DNA of 64,000 bases from Symsagittifera roscoffensis (taxonomy: Eukaryota; Xenacoelomorpha; Acoela; Convolutidae): positions 9,024,539 through 9,088,538 of the forward strand of contig NC_087070.1 of assembly GCF_963678635.1 (NCBI RefSeq), in the 5' to 3' direction. Both the position numbers and the translations under genes were made by a program. This document shows positions 33,411 to 43,019 of the stretch, in pieces. The first letter of the stretch is position 1; every line of letters starts with the position of its first letter. The notes under the pieces were generated by a model that searched no databases, had not been told where the DNA came from, and saw only the letters and a list, made by a program, of their open reading frames with translations.

Positions 33411-33825
33411 CAGGGACGGATTTGGGGTAGGGGGGGGGGGGCTTTCCTCAGGGATTTGACCCCCTGCCGACCCAAAGGATCCACCTTTTCGTACTTTTTT
33501 AGAAATCTATTTTTGGCCAACCGACCCTAAAATATTTCTAAAGGCACTTTCGGCGCCAACCTATACTAAATTTGATGGGGGACACTCGCCGAAAAAACGC
33601 AATATTTTTGACAAAAGATTCCGAAAGTGCCCGACAACGGCTTTTTGGACCTGTTTTTTCAAAAAATCGCGCGTGCAGCGCAGATAATTTAGCCAAAACA
33701 GCGTCTTTTTAATGCTTTAAGAGAGCTTGGAAAACCAATTTAGTCGACCTAAAAAATGGTTGATAAAAACTTGTAAAAATTTTTGCAAATCCGCCCCCAT
33801 CGAGGAAATCCTAGATCCGCCCCTG
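33411..33825. mobile_element. hAT-like MITE, full copy, with 8-bp TSD
   Basis: The ends CAGGGACGGATTT and GATCCGCCCCTG are inverted repeats of the CAGGGGCGGATC type known from hAT-like non-autonomous elements. Flanks AATAGCTT (33403-33410) and AATGGCTT (33826-33833) make an 8-bp target-site duplication with one mismatch, the hAT hallmark. Length is 415 bp, with no ORF. A run of 12 or so G follows the left end. The other copies (39965, 41416 and two truncated) have the same flanks, so they spread by duplication of the host block, not by transposition. Confidence 0.85.
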
Positions 33826-33839
33826 AATGGCTTATTTAA

Positions 33840-34480
33840 GTTCAGTTTACTCAGGTAAAGTTAGTTTCAGAAGTTTTTCAGCCAAAAACTTGAACCAAAA
33901 ACTGGAACCAAAAACTTGAAAATTCAAAAAATATCCGCAAAAAATTTTTAAATTTTTTTCAATGTTTTTTCTCTTTTTTCTAGTTTTTTTTCTTCAAAAA
34001 CTGTTTGCTAATTGAATTTTTTTCTATGGCTCTCAAGCATGCCTAAATTTAGTTTTTTCGTTCAGAGGTTTTATGAAAATGTCGGTATTCTTGCTTTTTT
34101 GATTGCAAGACTTGCAATTTTTTTCAAGTTTTGCACTATTTGCATTCCATTCTAATACCAAACAAGTTTTTGGTTATTTTGCTGTTTTTGGTATGTTCAA
34201 AGCACCTTTTGTGAAGATCCTGCAAGTCTCTAGCAGATGCTCGGCGACATGTCTCAGCTGAGATTGCTGGATTTTGCTTCCCTTAAATCGAAAGAAGCCT
34301 GCGCGCAAGTTTTTTGTTGCTAATAGAAAAGACAACGTTTTCGAAAACGATTTCAGAAGAGGTAGATTTGAGTTTGTGTTGGAAAATACTTTTAATCGGG
34401 TAAATAGTCAAGTTTTTTTTAGCGCTAATCATTTCTAAAATGAAAAAGTTTTCGGCAAAGAAGTCAACGTCGGGTTGAGG
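33840..34480. other. AT-rich part of repeat unit 1
   Basis: No gene seen. The sequence recurs in units 4 and 5 (about 40385-40740 and 41840-42060), with words such as GGCTCTCAAGCATGCCTAA and TTGATTGCAAGACTTGC. Confidence 0.7.
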
Positions 34481-34494
34481 TGCTCACTCAATGT

Positions 34495-35010
34495 TTTGAG
34501 CCTCTAGACCAAAACTCGGTATGTTTTGACCGTGCTCGACCCAATCAAAACAATTTTTGACCGTTCTCGACAAAATTCGGATGTGTTTCGACTTTTGATC
34601 AACATTTGAGTTATTCAAAATTAAACATATTTGAAAATGGTTTTCGGGTAACACCTTTTGAGGCTTTTTATCAGAATGAAACGAGTAGAGTTCATTGCAA
34701 TTCAAACGTTTTGTTTGAAATAGCTATTTTTGAGCTTTTTTTTTCTTTTGGAATTTTGATTTGCAATTTGAGTCTTAAATGTTTAAGAATATATTAGTTA
34801 CTGACGACCTTTTTGCTTCCAAGTTAACGAGGGACATTTGATATTTTTCAACCAAGCTCGAGGTATGTTTCGACCATGCTCGACCGTTCTCGAGGTATGT
34901 TTCGACCATGCTCGACCCCGCTCGAGGTATGTTTTGACCGTGCTCGACTATGCTCGAGGAGGTATGTTTCGACCGTGCTCGAGGTAGGTTCCGAGTTTGT
35001 GCTCGACCCA
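34495..35010. repeat. CTCGA-rich minisatellite
   Basis: Degenerate short tandem copies of a motif like CTCGAGGTATGTTTCGACC. They are most regular from about 34855 to 35000 and scattered from 34495. The same array, shortened, occurs in units 2 and 3. Any ORF across it is a by-product of the repeat. Confidence 0.85.
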
Positions 35011-35430
35011 AACCCTGTCACGACTATTATTTTTCGGTAGAGATTTGACTTGTGGTCAATTCTGAAAGTCGAAACTTATAGTGATCATCTCGGCCCAGGC
35101 ATATTAAGCAAATTCAGATAATTGTGCGGGTTGCAAAAATTTTGAATCATCAGAGAAATTTCTACGTGGTGCGTTCCTTGCGATATATGCATTCAAAAAG
35201 TTCATTATGGTGACCAACTTTTTTTAGTTCTAAATAGCGCAATCTAACCTAATTGTCAGACCGTGCCTTAGAGCGGTGTTTGGCAACTTAGAACAAGAGT
35301 TTTTATGACGAAAAAATAAATAGGATACTAGGACGATCAAAATAAAACGTTTGTGGCAAAATAATAGGACGATCAAAATTAAATAATGTACATGAGCTGT
35401 TACTCTCTCTCTACTTTTGGTAGGAAAACA

Positions 35431-35562
35431 ATGATGTTTATCACTATGATCGCTGTTATCGCTATTGGAAATCAAAGTTCAAAAAGTTACGATTTAATAG
35501 ATAAAAACGGTTTTACGATTACGACTAAACCGACGCATCATGAAAAGTGTATATATTCTTAA
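35431..35562 (+). CDS. Putative 43-residue secreted peptide, copy 2
   Basis: ATG at 35431 and TAA at 35560-35562. The N-terminus MMFITMIAVIAIG is hydrophobic and signal-peptide-like. A short polar mature part with a single Cys follows, ending THHEKCIYS. Upstream a pyrimidine tract ends CTCTACTTTTGGTAG, which could serve as a 3' splice or trans-splice acceptor 7 bp before the ATG. Five copies exist in this window; four are full length. There is no homology I recognise. The conserved frame may be real or just reflect recent duplication. Confidence 0.35.
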   Translation: MMFITMIAVIAIGNQSSKSYDLIDKNGFTITTKPTHHEKCIYS

Positions 35563-36421
35563 CTTAAGATTACGTTATTGGCAAAAATGAGATACCTCAC
35601 TCCCCCCCCCCTCTCCGGCTGCCTCCCTTCGATGTGCAAAAACTTTTCGTTTATTAGCTCTTTGGACGCCCGTTTTAGTCAACCGATGATAAACGCACTT
35701 AAATTTTCTTCTATAGTAGCATTTTTTTGCTTTCAATCCGTTAATACCTTCAAATATTATTGTAAAAAACAAATTTATTAAGACATTGAAAAACATACCT
35801 TTTCTAAAGTTTTTATTGTTTACTTGAGTATATTTTAATCAGACCAAAATCTCATTGACCAGTTAAAAAAATATCGCTTATCCCTATTGTTTTCCATTAT
35901 TTCAATCAGATCTCTGAGACTAAGAAGTCTGAATAAAATTGAGTTCAGTAGAAAGACTAAGTGATGTCCTTCAAAACTATTTGGAATAAAAAAAAATTCC
36001 AACCCTAAAAATTAGACTCAGAGCTAACTAATGAAACAAGTCATCAATTTTGATCTTCCATCTCAAAATATTATTTGTTTTTATAAGTCTAAACAGTGGC
36101 TAGCGACACGCAGCAGACGCATCACTTGCTCTCAAACAAAAAATTATGTAGTCTAATATATTATTGTTCCGACCATTGAAAATGGGGAGAAACTTTGAGT
36201 TCGGGTGATTTTAGTTTTTTTTTCACGCAAAATTAGCTACCAGAAACAATCATTCGAGAGGGTTGATTGATATAGCACAATAAAACTCTTTCAGTCGTGA
36301 TCTGAACGACATAAAAAATTTCGAAAAAATTTTCAGTGTCTTCAAAAAACTGGTTTGAAATTTTTTTTCTGGTCTGTAATTTCGAGCTAATTAGTAAGAT
36401 AGTTAGTAATTGCAATAGCTT

Positions 36422-36611
36422 CAGGGACGGATTTGGGGTAGGGGTAGCGCCCCTTCCCTCAGGGATTCGACCCCTTGCCGATCCAAAGGGTCCACCTTTT
36501 GGTACTTTTTAAGAAATCTATTTTTGGCCGACCGACCCTAAAGTATTTCTAAAGTCACTTTCGGCGCCAACCTAAACTAACTTTGATGGGGGACGCTCGC
36601 CAAGAAAACGC
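36422..36611. mobile_element. hAT-like MITE, 3'-truncated (unit 2)
   Basis: Left end CAGGGACGGATTT with AATAGCTT before it. It stops at AAAACGC and is fused directly to the CTCGA minisatellite, so one deletion removed the right half of the MITE and the following AT-rich part. Confidence 0.85.
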
Positions 36612-36735
36612 GAGGTATGTTTCGACCATGCTCGACCGTGCTCGAGGTATGATTTGACCGTGCTCGACTATGCTCGAGGAGGTATGTTTCGACCGTGCTC
36701 GAGGTAGGTTCCGAGTTTATGCTCGACCCAAACCC
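36612..36735. repeat. CTCGA minisatellite (unit 2)
   Basis: Four or so degenerate copies of the GAGGTATGTTTCGACC motif, abutting the truncated MITE. Confidence 0.85.
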
Positions 36736-37155
36736 TGTCAAATCTCTTCTATTTTTTTTCGGTAGAGATTTGACTTGTGGTCAATTCTGAAAGTCGAAAC
36801 TTATAGTGATCATCTCGACCCAGGCATATTAAGCAAATTCAGACATTTGTGCGGGTTGCAAAAATTTTAAATCATCAGAGAAATTTCTACGTGGTGGGTT
36901 CCTTGCGATATATGCATTCAAAAAGTTCATTATGGTGACCAACTTTTTTTAGTTCTAAATAGCGCAATCTAACCTAATTGTCAGACCGTGCCTTAGAGCG
37001 GTGTTTGGCAACTTAGAACAAGAGTTTTTATGACGAAAAAATAAATAGGATACTAGGACGATCAAAATAAAACGTTTGTGGCAAAATAATAGGACGATCA
37101 AAATTAAATAATGTACATGAGCTGTTACTCTCTCTCTACTTTTGGTAGGAAAACA

Positions 37156-37287
37156 ATGATGTTTATCACTATGATCGCTGTTATCGCTATTGGAAATCAA
37201 AGTTCAAAAAGTTACGATTTAATAGATAAAAACGGTTTTACGATTACGACTAAACCGACGCATCATGAAAAGTGTATATATTCTTAA
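37156..37287 (+). CDS. Putative 43-residue secreted peptide, copy 3
   Basis: The encoded peptide is identical to copy 2 (ends KCIYS). It has the same pyrimidine tract and TAG seven bases upstream of the ATG. See copy 2 for the description. Confidence 0.35.
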   Translation: MMFITMIAVIAIGNQSSKSYDLIDKNGFTITTKPTHHEKCIYS

Positions 37288-38145
37288 CTTAAGATTACGT
37301 TATTGGCAAAAATGAGATACCTCACTCCCCCCCCCTCTCCGGCTGCCTCCCTTCGATGTGCAAAAACTTTTCGTTTATTAGCTCTTTGGACGCCCGTTTT
37401 AGTCAACCGATGATAAACGAACTTAAACTTTCTTCTATAGTAGCATTTTTTCGCTTTCAATCCGTTAATACCTTCAAATATTATTGTAAAAAACAAATTT
37501 ATTAAGACATTGAAAAACATACCTTTTCTAAAGTTTTTATTGTTTACTTGAGTATATTTTAATCAGACCAAAATCTCATTGACCAGTTAAAAAAATATCG
37601 CTTATCCCTATTGTTTTCCATTATTTCAATCAGATCTCTGAGACTAAGAAGTCTGAATAAAATTGAGTTCAGTAGAAAGACTAAGTGATGTCCTTCAAAA
37701 CTATTTGGAATAAAAAAAAATTCCAACCCTAAAAATTAGACTCAGAGCTAACTAATGAAACAAGTCATCAATTTTGATCTTCCATCTCAAAATATTATTT
37801 GTTTTTATAAGTCTAAACAGTGGCTAGCGACACGCAGCAGACGCATCACTTGCTCTCAAACAAAAAATTATGTAGTCTAATATATTATTGTTCCGACCAT
37901 TGAAAATGGGGAGAAACTTTGAGTTCGGGTGATTTTAGTTTTTTTTTCACGCAAAATTAGCTACCAGAAACAATCATTCGAGAGGGTTGATTGATATAGC
38001 ACAATAAAACTCTTTCAGTCGTGATCTGAACGACATAAAAAATTTCGAAAAAATTTTCAGTGTCTTCAAAAAACTGGTTTGAAATTTTTTTTCTGGTCTG
38101 TAATTTCGAGCTAATTAGTAAGATAGTTAGTAATTGCAATAGCTT

Positions 38146-38335
38146 CAGGGACGGATTTGGGGTAGGGGTAGCGCCCCTTCCCTCAGGGATTCGACCCCTT
38201 GCCGATCCAAAGGGTCCACCTTTTGGTACTTTTTAAGAAATCTATTTTTGGCCGACCGACCCTAAAGTATTTCTAAAGTCACTTTCGGCGCCAACCTAAA
38301 CTAACTTTGATGGGGGACGCTCGCCAAGAAAACGC
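38146..38335. mobile_element. hAT-like MITE, 3'-truncated (unit 3)
   Basis: Same left end and same truncation point as in unit 2, showing that the deletion came before the tandem duplication of units 2 and 3. Confidence 0.85.
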
Positions 38336-38460
38336 GAGGTATGTTTCGACCATGCTCGACCGTGCTCGAGGTATGATTTGACCGTGCTCGACTATGCTCG
38401 AGGAGGTATGTTTCGACCGTGCTCGAGGTAGGTTCCGAGTTTATGCTCGACCCAAACCCT
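38336..38460. repeat. CTCGA minisatellite (unit 3)
   Basis: Copy of the minisatellite at 36612-36735. Confidence 0.85.
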
Positions 38461-38869
38461 GTCAAATCTCTTCTATTTTTTTTCGGTAGAGATTTGACTT
38501 GTGGTCAATTCTGAAAGTCGAAACTTATAGTGATCATCTCGACCCAGGCATATTAAGCAAATTCAGACATTTGTGCGGGTTGCAAAAATTTTAAATCATC
38601 AGAGAAATTTCTACGTGGTGGGTTCCTTGCGATATATTCATTCAAAAAGTTCATTATGGTGACCAACTTTTTTAGTTCTAAATAGCGCAATCTAACCTAA
38701 TTGTCTGACCGTGCCTTAGAGCGGTGTTTGGCAAATTAGAACAAGAGTTTTTATGACGAAAATTTAAATAGGATACCAGGACGATCAAAATAAAACGTTT
38801 GTGGCAAAGAGAAAGAACTAAATAATGTACATGAGCTGTTACTCTCTCTCTACTTTTGGTAGGAAAACA

Positions 38870-39001
38870 ATGATGTTTATCACTATGATCGCTGTTATCG
38901 CTATTGGAAATCAAAGTTCAAAAATTTACGATTTGATAGATAAAAACAATTTTAGGATTACGACTAAACCGACGCATCATGAAAAGTGTGTGTATTCTTA
39001 A
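38870..39001 (+). CDS. Putative 43-residue secreted peptide, copy 4
   Basis: ATG at 38870 and TAA at 38999-39001. It differs from copies 2 and 3 at several residues (SKIYDL, NNFRI, KCVYS), with the frame, signal-like N-terminus and lone Cys kept. Confidence 0.35.
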   Translation: MMFITMIAVIAIGNQSSKIYDLIDKNNFRITTKPTHHEKCVYS

Positions 39002-39232
39002 CTTACGATTACGTAATTTCCGCAAATGAGGCACCTCAACCCCCCCACTCCTGCTGCCTCCCTTCGATATGCAAAAACTTTTCGTTTATTAGCGCTTTTT
39101 TCGACGTTCCTTTTATTCAACCGATGATAAACGCACAATTTTGCGACCCATTTCGATTTTCTTTCAAAGTATTTTTTTCTCGCTTTCAAGCCGTTAATAC
39201 CTTCAAGAATTATTTTAAAAAAAGTTTAAAGG

Positions 39233-39641
39233 GACATTGAAAAACAAACCTATTCCTAAAGTTTTTTTTATTGTTTACTTGACTATATTTTAACCAGACC
39301 AAAACCTCATTAACCAGAAAAAAAACCGCTTATCCCTATCGTTTTCCAGTGTTTCAATCAGATCTCCGAGACTAAGAAGTATGAATAAAATTGAGCTCAG
39401 TATAACGACTAAGTGATGTTTTTGCATTGTCCGTCAAAACTTTTGAATTGTTTTTCATCCAAATATTTTTACTGAACTCAATTTTATTCATACTTCTTAG
39501 TCTCAGAGATCTGAATGAAACACTGGAAAACGATAAGGATAAGCGATATTTTTTTCTGGTTAATGAGATTTTGGTCTGATTAAAATATAGTCAAGTAAAC
39601 AATAAAGAAAAAATTTGGGAAAAGGTATGTTTTTCAATGTC
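39233..39641. repeat. Long inverted repeat (170-bp arms, 67-bp spacer)
   Basis: Left arm 39233-39402 begins GACATTGAAAAACA. Right arm 39470-39641 is its imperfect reverse complement and ends TTTTTCAATGTC. The arm sequence is the normal TTGTTTACTTGA...GATCTCCGAGACTAAG segment of family R, so part of the unit was copied in inverted orientation. It could extrude as a cruciform or give hairpin RNA. Confidence 0.92.
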
Positions 39642-39964
39642 CTAATGAGTTTTTGTAGTCAATTAAGTAGTCTTGTATTTTACAAACAAAAATTATGTAG
39701 TCTAATATTTTATTGATCCGATCATTGAACTTTGGATTGGGGTGTGTTTTAGTTTTTTTTTCACGCAAAAGTAGCGACCACAAAAAATAATTCGAGAGGG
39801 TTGAGTGATATATCACTTTGAAGCTCTTTCAGTCGTGATCCGAATGACATAAAAATTTTCGAAAAAAAAACTTCGATGTCCTGAAAAAACCGGTTTGAAA
39901 TTTTTTGATTTCTGGTCTATAGTTTCGAGCTAATTAGTAAGATAGTTAGTAATTGCAATAGCTT

Positions 39965-40362
39965 CAGGGACGGATTTGGGGTAGGGGTAGCGCCCCTTCC
40001 CTCAGGAATTCGACCCCCTGCCGATCCAAAGGGTCCACCTTTTGGTACTTTTTAAGAAATTTATTTTTGGCCAACCGACCCTAAAATATTTCTAAAGGCC
40101 CTTTCGGCGCCAACCTATACTAACTTTGATGAGGGACGCTCGCCAAAAAAACGCAATGTTTTTGTCAAAAATTTCCGAAAGTGCACAACAACGGCTTTTT
40201 GGACCTGTTTTTTTCAAAAAATCGCGCGTGCAGTTTTTCAAAAAATCGCGCTTTAAGAGAGCTTGGAAAACCAATTTGTTCGGCTTAAAAAATGGTTAAT
40301 AAAAATTTGTAAAAATTTTTGCAAATCCGCCCCCCATCGAGGAAATCCTAGATCCGCCCCTG
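39965..40362. mobile_element. hAT-like MITE, full copy (unit 4)
   Basis: 398 bp, with flanks AATAGCTT (39957-39964) and AATGGCTT (40363-40370) as in unit 1. The interior has a small deletion and a local duplication (AAAAAATCGCG twice). Confidence 0.87.
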
Positions 40363-40854
40363 AATGGCTTATTTTAGCTCAATTTAAGCCATAAAACTTA
40401 GTTTTACTCAGGTAAAGTTAGTTTTAGAAGTTTTTCAGCGCAATTTTTGGAACAAAAAATTTGATATTTCAAAAAATATCCGCAAAAAATTTTTGAACCT
40501 TTTTCAAAGTTTTTTCTCTTTTTTCTAGTTTTTTTTTTTCAAAAACTGTTTTCTAATGGAAGTTTTTCTATGGCTCTCAAGCATGCCTAAATTTATTTTT
40601 TTCTTTCAGAAGTTTCCATGAAAATATCGGTATTCTAGCTTTTTTGATTGCAAGACTTGCAATTTTTTTCAAGTTTTGCACTAATTGCATTCCATTCTAC
40701 AAGTTTTTTGTTATTTTGCTGTTTTTGGTATATTTTTATGACGAAAAATTAAATAGGATACTAGAACGATCAAAATAAAACGTTTGTGGCAAAGAGAAAG
40801 AACTTAATATTGTACATGAGCTGTTACTCTCTCTCTACTTTTGGTAGGAAAACA

Positions 40855-40986
40855 ATGATGTTTATCACTATGATCGCTGTTATCGCTATTGGAAATCAAA
40901 GTTCAAAAAGTTACGATTTGATAGATAAAAACAATTTTAGGATTACGACTAAACCGACGCATCATGAAAAGTGTGCATATTCTTAA
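40855..40986 (+). CDS. Putative 43-residue secreted peptide, copy 5
   Basis: ATG at 40855 and TAA at 40984-40986, ending KCAYS. It differs from copy 4 at two residues. The frame is also open upstream to about 40786 without an ATG of its own, which is compatible with an exon that starts at the TAG acceptor-like site. Confidence 0.37.
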   Translation: MMFITMIAVIAIGNQSSKSYDLIDKNNFRITTKPTHHEKCAYS

Positions 40987-41415
40987 CTTAAGATTACGTT
41001 ATTGGCAAAAATGAGATACCTCACTCCCCCCTCTCCTGCTGCCTCCCTTCGATGTGCAAAAACTTTTCGTTTATTAGCTCTTTGACGCCCGTTTTAGTCA
41101 ACCGATGATAAACGCACTTAAATTTTCTTCTATAGTAGCATTTTTTTGCTTTCAATCCGTTAATACCTTCAAATATTATTGTAAAAAAAAGTTTATTAAG
41201 ACATTGAAAAACATACCTTTTCTAAAGTTTTTATTGTTTACTTGAGTATATTTTAATCAGACCAAAATCTCATTAACCAGTTAAAAAAATATCGCTTATC
41301 CCTATTGTTTTCCATTATTTCCATTCAGTGTCTTCAAAAAACCGGTTTGAAATTTTTTATTTCTAGTCTATAATTTCGAGCTAATTAGTAAGATAGTTAG
41401 TAATTGCAATAGCTT

Positions 41416-41827
41416 CAGGGACGGATTTGGGGTAGGGGTAGCGCCCCTTCCCTCAGGGATTCGACCCCCTGCCGATCCAAAGGGTCCACCTTTTGGTACT
41501 TCTTAAGAAATCTATTTTTGGCCGACCGACCCTAAAGTATTTCTAAAGTCACTTTCGGCGCCAACCTAAACTAATTTTGATGGGGGATGCTCGCCAAGAA
41601 AACGCAATGTTTTTGTCAAAAATTTCCGAAATCGCCCAACAACGGTTTTTAGACCTGTTTTTTCAAAAATTCGCCTGCAGTGCAGAAAAGTTAGCCAAAA
41701 AAGCGTCTTTTTAATTCTTCAGGAGAGCTTGGAAAACCAATTTAGTAGTTCTAAGAAAAAGTTGATAAGAATTTGGAAAAATCTTTGAAAATCCGCCCCC
41801 ATCGAGAAATTGTTAGATTCGCCCCTG
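41416..41827. mobile_element. hAT-like MITE, full copy (unit 5)
   Basis: 412 bp between AATAGCTT and AATGGCTT. The right end is more diverged (GATTCGCCCCTG). Confidence 0.87.
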
Positions 41828-41879
41828 AATGGCTTATTTGAGCTTAATTTAAGCCATAAAACTTAGTTTTACTCAGGTA

Positions 41880-42372
41880 AAGCTAGTTTTAAGAGTTTTT
41901 AGCGCAATTTTTGGAACCAAAAACTTGAAAATTCAAAAAATATCCGCAAAAAAATTTGAAAAATTTTTTTTGAAATTTTTTCAATTTTTTTTCTTTTTTC
42001 TAGTTTTTTTTCTTCAAAAACTGTTTTCAAATTTACTCTTTACTATGGCTTTCCAATATGCCTAATTTTTGTTTTTTCGTTCAGAAGTTTTTATCACACA
42101 TGTAGAAAAAACGACACCAATTTGAGAAAACATATTTGTCTTTTTTTAAACTGTGGTCAAAACATGCTGTGCTATTTGCACAGTAACCGACTATCCTTGT
42201 TCAAATATGAAAATCGTTTAAAATCAATTTTGCGAATTAAAAACTTGGCGAATGCACGTAATTTAGAAACATTTTTAAGTTAGCGAGCAACTCAATTGCA
42301 TTTTTAACAAGGGCAGGTTAATCGACACTTATGCTATTAGGCCGGCCAAAATTTCACGATTTGAAATCTTAA
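41880..42372. repeat. Local ~0.5-kb direct duplication, copy 1
   Basis: Begins AAAGCTAGTTTTAAGAG. It contains ACGACACCAATTTGAG, TGTGCTATTTGCACAGTAAC and GGCGAATGCACGTAATTT. The next copy repeats these in the same order with about 10 percent difference. Confidence 0.9.
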
Positions 42373-42790
42373 ACTCCTAAAGTTAGTTTTAGGAGTTTTT
42401 ATGCGCAGTTTTTGGAACCAAAAACTCTAAAATTCAAAAATGTTTGAGAAAATTTTTAAAATTTTTGCGAAAATTTTTTTTCCTCTTTTTTTCTAGTTAT
42501 TTTTCTTCAAAAACTGTTTTTTAATTCAATTTTTTTCTATGGCTCTCAAATATGCCTACATTTAATATTTTCGTGCAGAAATTTTTATCACACAAGTAGA
42601 AAAAACGACACCAATTTGAGAAAACATATTTGTCTTTTTTTAGACTGTGGCCAAAACATTCTGTGCTATTTGCACAGTAACCGGCTATCCTTGTTTAAAT
42701 ATGAAAATCATCTAAAACCAATTTTGCGAGTTAAAAACTTGGCGAGTGCACGTAATTTGGAAAAATTTTTAACTTAGCGAACTTTGCGCT
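42373..42790. repeat. Local ~0.5-kb direct duplication, copy 2
   Basis: Begins AAAGTTAGTTTTAGGAG and carries the same landmarks as copy 1 up to GAGTGCACGTAATTTGG. Beyond it, to 43020, is AT-rich DNA with no feature. Confidence 0.88.
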
Positions 42791-43019
42791 ATTATTGCGT
42801 GAGCGGCTATATGAGCGGTCAAACATTTACTCAACTTAATTTAATTTCAATTCACTGGAAAATACTGCATTCTGATTGGTTGAAGTTCGCTCACTTTGCA
42901 AAATAGCAAAAAAAAATCAGGTGATTTTTATCCACTTAAATCAATTTGGGGGGTTGGTATTTTCCACATGGTTCAAGGGCTTTTTTTGAAGTTTGACATG
43001 GTGTAATTTTAGGGGATCG

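Larger units (their letters stand above)
32447..35186. repeat. Repeat family R, unit 1 (oldest, diverged)
   Basis: Holds, in order: a 5'-truncated copy of the 43-codon ORF; a C-rich stretch; the CCGTTAATACCTTCAAAT segment; the TTGTTTACTTGA segment; the ACCATTGAAAATGGGGAG segment; a full hAT-like MITE; AT-rich sequence; and the CTCGA minisatellite. It is the longest unit because it keeps the full MITE and the AT-rich part lost from units 2 and 3. Most lines of open frame on either strand are short and shared with non-coding neighbours. Confidence 0.85.
35187..36910. repeat. Repeat family R, unit 2 (1724 bp)
   Basis: Starts TGCATTCAAAAAGTTCATTA. It is almost identical to unit 3, differing by a few substitutions, so the two are a recent tandem duplication. 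It holds the 43-codon ORF, a MITE truncated at 36611, the CTCGA minisatellite and the 3' segment beginning GGTAGAGATTTGACTTG. Minus-strand ORFs of 60-81 codons are shadows of the repeat. Confidence 0.93.
36911..38635. repeat. Repeat family R, unit 3 (1725 bp)
   Basis: Near-identical tandem copy of unit 2, with the same MITE truncation and minisatellite. Confidence 0.93.
38636..40735. repeat. Repeat family R, unit 4
   Basis: More diverged from units 2 and 3. It contains the peptide ORF, an inverted duplication (39233-39641) absent from the other units, a full-length hAT-like MITE and the AT-rich part. Confidence 0.9.
40736..42372. repeat. Repeat family R, unit 5
   Basis: Contains the peptide ORF, a shortened middle (deletion near 41325 joining the TTTCCAT segment to the CAGTGTCTTC segment), a full hAT-like MITE and AT-rich sequence that runs into a local 0.5-kb duplication. 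Confidence 0.88.

Noticed and set aside
35230-38914. Recurrent 60-81 codon minus-strand ORFs in repeat family R.
   Set aside because: They lie antisense to the 43-codon ORF or in simple C- and T-rich parts and recur only because the DNA is duplicated.
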